Both the position numbers and the translations under genes were made by a program. The notes below the pieces were generated by a model. It saw nothing but the letters and a program-made list of their open reading frames with translations. It was not told the origin of the DNA and did not search any database. From Panax quinquefolius (lineage: Eukaryota > Streptophyta > Magnoliopsida > Apiales > Araliaceae), in contig CM035160.1 in the NCBI GenBank assembly GCA_020205615.1, positions 125,641,605 to 125,705,604 of the forward strand: a stretch of DNA of 64,000 bases. Direction: 5' to 3'. Below, piece after piece: positions 60,399 to 64,000 of the stretch; position 1 is the stretch's first letter, and each line of letters begins with the position of its first letter.

Positions 60399-62080
60399 CA
60401 ATGTACCTTGCATGTAAAGAATGATAGTCATGACATCTTAATGATTGAAAACCAATTGAGATGAAAAACTCTATGACTTGTATTATGATTTTTTGGACAA
60501 AAATGATAGGATGCTTTATGCCTCTAGAGATAACCGATATGTTCAGACATCTAGTTAGACACTTTATAAACTATGCAAGCATGAACTAAAAGATTTCCTA
60601 AATAATACGCAAGTATGAACTAAAAGGGGTTATTTGACAATGTTATGTGGTTAACGAATACTATAGTTAGTAGTTGTTATAATTAGCTCTTTTAACTTGG
60701 AAAATGGAAATTTATGAGTAAAAACAACAAAGGACCAAATTTAGCCTAATGGTTCTTCAACATGTATGAGTAGCTTAGGTGATGTTTCACATAGGAGGTA
60801 AGTATAAGAAAACTAAAAATGTTTCTAAAGATTTTAAAGGTAAAATCAATGTGAGTTACGCACCTATGAGTTTGAATGTGTGTAGCCTACATGAATTTAG
60901 ATATGTGTGATGAAAGTATGTGAATATGTATATCAAGTATATGACTAATGAATACATATACATATATAAATAGGATAACGTAGTTCATTGAGGTGATATT
61001 ACGCTGTAAGTGGTAATCAACGCTAAAGGCAAGTCTCCTAACTCACAACTTTGGATTTTGTGCGAGTTCTCTAACTTCATTTGATTCGCATATCGAATAC
61101 AAGTTATCTAAATTCTATACATTATATATTGTATAATCCGAATTACTAACATACTTATATTAAGCAAATGTCTATTAATATTCGGAATTCAATCTAATAC
61201 TTTGATATTATCGCGAGCATCGGACTTATGGTTCTTAAATGCATTATAAAAAATTATCTCAAGCCTTTGATTCGCTTAGATTATTATCATATCGTTAGAA
61301 AGCTATCCAAACCAATTGACTTGGTGCGGACTCTTATAAATCTACTGAGATGAACAACCCTCTTAAAAAGGGGAAATGTTATATTGCCGGGGAACCGATG
61401 TGAGCACATAAGTATGATTAAATGTTATACATAATGTAGGGTACCTTAGTCGATCACCATGCTATACTTCGCTTATCTTGGATTGCAAAAGATAATACTA
61501 TTAATTCTAGTAATTCCTAGTCCTTAATTAGTGCTCAGTGTTCATTCTTATTGAACCTCGAAATGATTAAATCTTGAAATTTCATTGATATCCTTCAGTC
61601 TATGGTGACCTCTATTGAATAATCTAGATATTTCTTGGTATCCTTTAACTATCACTTATTATTATACCCTTGAAGATTCAAATACTATAACTGCTCATTC
61701 TTCTTGCTATATTACTTGCTGGGCAAACTTGTTGCTCATTCTTGCTTCCCTAAAAACATTACAGTTAAGGCAGAGCAAGGTGGTGCCTCGGGAAAAGACA
61801 AGGGAAAGGGCAAGGCTATAAAATAGTTTAGTCCTTTAAGAGTAATAGTAGTATTATTATTATCATGCTTATTATGATGTATCAAGGATGATTAATTATG
61901 TTTAAGTTTAATCACTGGATTGTTGTAGTAATGGTTACAGTACCTTGGGACGCGAATATTAATATTATATCAATATAAATTATTATATTATTCTATTGTT
62001 GATAACTTTAGTGTGATGTTAGAATTAGCACGTGGTGAACCAAATTCGAGATACGAGTGTCTGAATTTGGGGGCGTCACA
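60399..62080 (+). mobile_element. Right part of solo LTR D
   Basis: LTR D resumes after E4. No gene is seen. At 61700-62080 it shares cttgctgggcaaa and a gcaag-rich leader with element B LTRs, and it ends tttgggggcgtcaca before ATTGT. Confidence 0.8.
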
Positions 62081-62085
62081 ATTGT
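62081..62085. repeat. Target-site duplication of solo LTR D (right)
   Basis: ATTGT immediately after the LTR end equals 38518-38522. Confidence 0.9.
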
Positions 62086-62397
62086 AATTGATTCAAGTTA
62101 AGAAATCAATAAAAGATTTATTTTCAAAGGAGACTGAAAAAGTTTAAATTATTCCACATATTTTTGTAACATCAAATATGATGTAAGACATGAATGGTAA
62201 ATAACCAAGATTTGAAACTTATAATAGTTTGGGGTCATTACATAGATCCTGCAAATGGAAAGAATTGTATTCTAAATTGTAATAAGCAAAATTATATTCA
62301 TTAAGTTATGAATAAAAGATATAAATAGTTTGACGATAGTAGTATCGTGGCGGACCGGATCCGAGGTTCGAAGGGACCTGGATTTGGGGGCGTCATA
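62086..62397 (+). mobile_element. 3' end of an older gypsy LTR (E6), split by LTR D
   Basis: It ends gatttgggggcgtcata, a one-base variant of the tttgggggcgtcaca terminus. It is preceded by gtatcgtggcggaccgg, matching gtatcgtgaagcaccgg in element B LTRs. Its 5' portion is probably 38065-38522. Confidence 0.7.
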
Positions 62398-62414
62398 GGT
62401 TAGCATCAAAGATG
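62398..62414 (+). promoter_or_regulatory. Decayed primer-binding site of E6
   Basis: ggttagcatcaaagatg follows the LTR end and aligns with ggttggtatcaaagctt in element B. The next bases (ttaggctataacctgagag) also match the element B leader. Confidence 0.65.
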
Positions 62415-63480
62415 TAGGTTATAAACTTAGGTAAGAGTACCTTAGGCTATAACCTGAGAGAGAGAAAGATAAAGATTAAAATTTATAAGCGAAGATTCAA
62501 AAAAGAATCTTGAAGTATATAAGAGAATGAGAATTCATGAGTTTTGTAACTCCAATAATAAAATGTTAAGATGTTGTCTATAAGATGAAGATGACAAAGA
62601 GAATAAGAATGAACTCGAGTTGAGTTTTATTGATAATAGGGAAAGAACCCTAAGGTAAATCGATAATCACGGCGTGATCGGATTGTACTATGAATGATAA
62701 ATATTCTATAACGACTAAGTGGTATAGCTTGATGATATAAGAGAAGGTACTATGAAATGGTACGAGATGAACTCGTGAGGAGTTGTAAATGATGAGATAC
62801 GAAAAATTCGTATCGAGCAAAGAGCAAGTTAAGAGTGAGATAGAGTTAATGGGATTTCAATTGAGGACTCATGTGAGGGCTGAGTTGTACAAACCTTTGT
62901 ATGGGCGGAGGCTTTGTGCTCACACTTGGTTCCTCACAATGATAATCAATGGATTGTCGATGTTGCACTATCAATATGCTTATGGTGAGAAGGTGATTCT
63001 TTTCAAATATCATATTTGATAGATAGAGACTATTAAGATTAAGATAGAGAATATTAAGATTAGGTACGAGTTCTTAAAACCTATGCATATGGTAAGTTCG
63101 TGACTCATAATCATATGGTATTTTTTGGAACTCCTCAACGAATGGATGCTTATGGTCTGACTAGGGTAAGTTCTTAAACTCATATGATTGTGGCAAGTTA
63201 CTGAACTTCCAAAGTGTGGTAAGTTTGATGAACTATACTAAGCCTAGAAAACTTCTGAGGTAAGAATTAAGAAATTTTGGCATTGTAAGCATTCATGGTG
63301 TTAGAGATTGATAGAATGAAGTAATGAGGTAAAGATTGAAGTTGATGGAGAAATATGGATTTTCTAAATCTTCTAGCTCTGCTAGATTTTCAAAAATTTA
63401 TCGACTTCGTGCTTTTAGACACTCGAAATTTTCCGTTCTTGTTACTAACCATGCAAGAGGGCAAAAACATCTTTTTCACA
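62415..63480 (+). other. Non-coding interior after E6 primer site
   Basis: The first about 100 bp resemble the element B leader. The rest has repeated gaaagt/gagaat words and short ORFs (62789-63019, 63336-63566) without a recognisable domain. No gag or pol motif is visible. Confidence 0.55.
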
Positions 63481-63795
63481 CTTCAGAGATAACATTGGAG
63501 GACTACAACATCAATTTTTACCCCGGAGATAGCCACGGGAGATCCAGTTTCCAACCCCGGAGATAACACCGGGAAAATAGTTTTCAACCCCGGAGATAAC
63601 CACGGGAAAGTCAGTTTCAACCCCGGAGATAACCCCGGGGGATCAAGATCAAAGCCTGGAGATAGCCCAAGAGGTCAAACCAACCTCAGATATAACCTTG
63701 AGGACAGTCAGAGTCAACAACAGGCCAACTTCAGAGATAACCCTGAGAAATGACTACTACAACTGCGAGAAAATGGGAGATAACCCTGGGAGGGG
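63481..63795 (+). repeat. Tandem array of hairpin-forming gagataacc repeats
   Basis: About nine units, 29-45 bp apart, each carry a short arm, the conserved loop (gagataacc or gatataacc) and a complementary arm. Examples are cccgg-agataacc-ccggg and cctca-gatataacct-tgagg. Arms change together between units while the loop is kept. In one frame the middle units can also be read as NPGDNxGK-type peptides, but a one-base shift near 63553 and a stop near 63750 interrupt it. Confidence 0.8.
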
Positions 63796-64000
63796 CAAAA
63801 TGGTCATTTTTCCAACTCAACTTCAACTCACATCAAATAAACTCATGTCAACTCAAAATACTTCAAAGGAAGTCCCACAAGAGCGATATCTTAACTCCGG
63901 AGTGCAAACTACACAAAATGGCTCACCGGATTGCCTAACAAAAACCCGGGAATGCCATTTTGGTCATGGACCCATCTTCCTGGAATCAAAAAAGGTAAAA
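63796..64000. other. Unclassified sequence at right window edge
   Basis: The wording caaaatggtcatttttcc and gccattttggtcatggaccc is of the kind often found in plant gypsy LTRs, but no terminus is seen. I see no gene. Confidence 0.4.

Larger units (their letters stand above)
38523..62080 (+). mobile_element. Solo LTR D (gypsy), expanded by nested insertions
   Basis: It begins TGTAATACCCGCAAATTT at 38523 and ends tttgggggcgtcaca at 62080, with the same 5-bp duplication on both sides. Removing the inner solo LTR and copia E4 leaves about 3.2 kb without a primer site or internal region, so it is a solo LTR produced by LTR-LTR recombination. A TATA box (cctataaataaag) lies at 41793-41801. The 3' part (61700-62080) is related to element B LTRs, sharing ttgctgggcaaa..ttgctcattcttgctt. 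Confidence 0.88.

Noticed and set aside
63336..63566. ORF ending in PGDSHGRSSFQPRR as a gene
   Set aside because: It ends in the repeat array after a one-base shift, has no domain, and lies within apparent retroelement sequence.
63481..63795. CRISPR-like array of gagataacc repeats
   Set aside because: Unit arms vary, spacing is uneven (29-45 bp), and the context is eukaryotic; better explained as a hairpin or peptide tandem repeat.

Overview
This window looks like plant nuclear DNA, probably heterochromatin of a flowering-plant (eudicot-like) chromosome. It is very AT-rich, has no bacterial-type operons, and is almost entirely LTR retrotransposons inserted into one another. Nearly every LTR terminus reads TG..CA, and several primer-binding sites match the 3' end of plant initiator Met-tRNA (TGGTATCAGAGC-like). 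The only host-like coding sequence I recognise is a decayed exon fragment of an F-box/leucine-rich-repeat gene (about 3095-3353, minus strand). A precise species call is not possible; an asterid is a guess.

Layout. (a) 1-3418: fragments of three minus-strand LTRs (1-101, 142-182, 183-about 2110), an (AT)n microsatellite, Stowaway-like MITE ends and the F-box/LRR fragment. (b) 3419-22836: element E2, a minus-strand Ty3/gypsy chromovirus (3' LTR, chromodomain-like tail, INT, RH, RT, PR, gag) cut in its integrase region by element B. Element B (6834-19098, plus strand, perfect 5-bp target duplication ACTGT) is a 12.3-kb giant-LTR element that carries only a small acidic coiled-coil ORF and a decayed gag, with no pol. 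(c) 22837-32642: element E1, a plus-strand Ty3/gypsy chromovirus with both LTRs and a broken gag-pol. It has no target duplication, and its LTRs differ by a replaced block, which suggests a recombinant. (d) 32643-38064: element E3, a minus-strand non-autonomous relative of E1 with a 3.3-kb 5' LTR, a 1.1-kb internal region holding two small ORFs, and a truncated 3' LTR. (e) 38523-62080: one solo gypsy LTR (D, about 3.2 kb once insertions are removed) with perfect duplication ATTGT. It is expanded to 23.6 kb by a nested solo LTR (38606-40938, duplication TATAG) and by copia element E4 (42392-60398). E4 is itself split by E5 (48657-57770), a second copy of the same copia family in inverted orientation. 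(f) 62081-64000: the tail of an older LTR with a decayed primer site, then non-coding sequence ending in a tandem array of hairpin-forming repeats (63481-63795).

How the parts relate. No element appears able to move by itself: all gag and pol reading frames carry stops, frameshifts or deletions. B and E3 look like parasites of autonomous relatives: B shares gag homology with E2, and E3 shares its LTR ends, primer site and leader with E1. The copia pair E4/E5 lacks most of the reverse transcriptase, yet both copies keep an unusually long leader of about 2.2 kb rich in repeated stem-loop motifs. The nesting gives relative ages: D is older than the inner solo LTR and E4, E4 is older than E5, and E2 is older than B.
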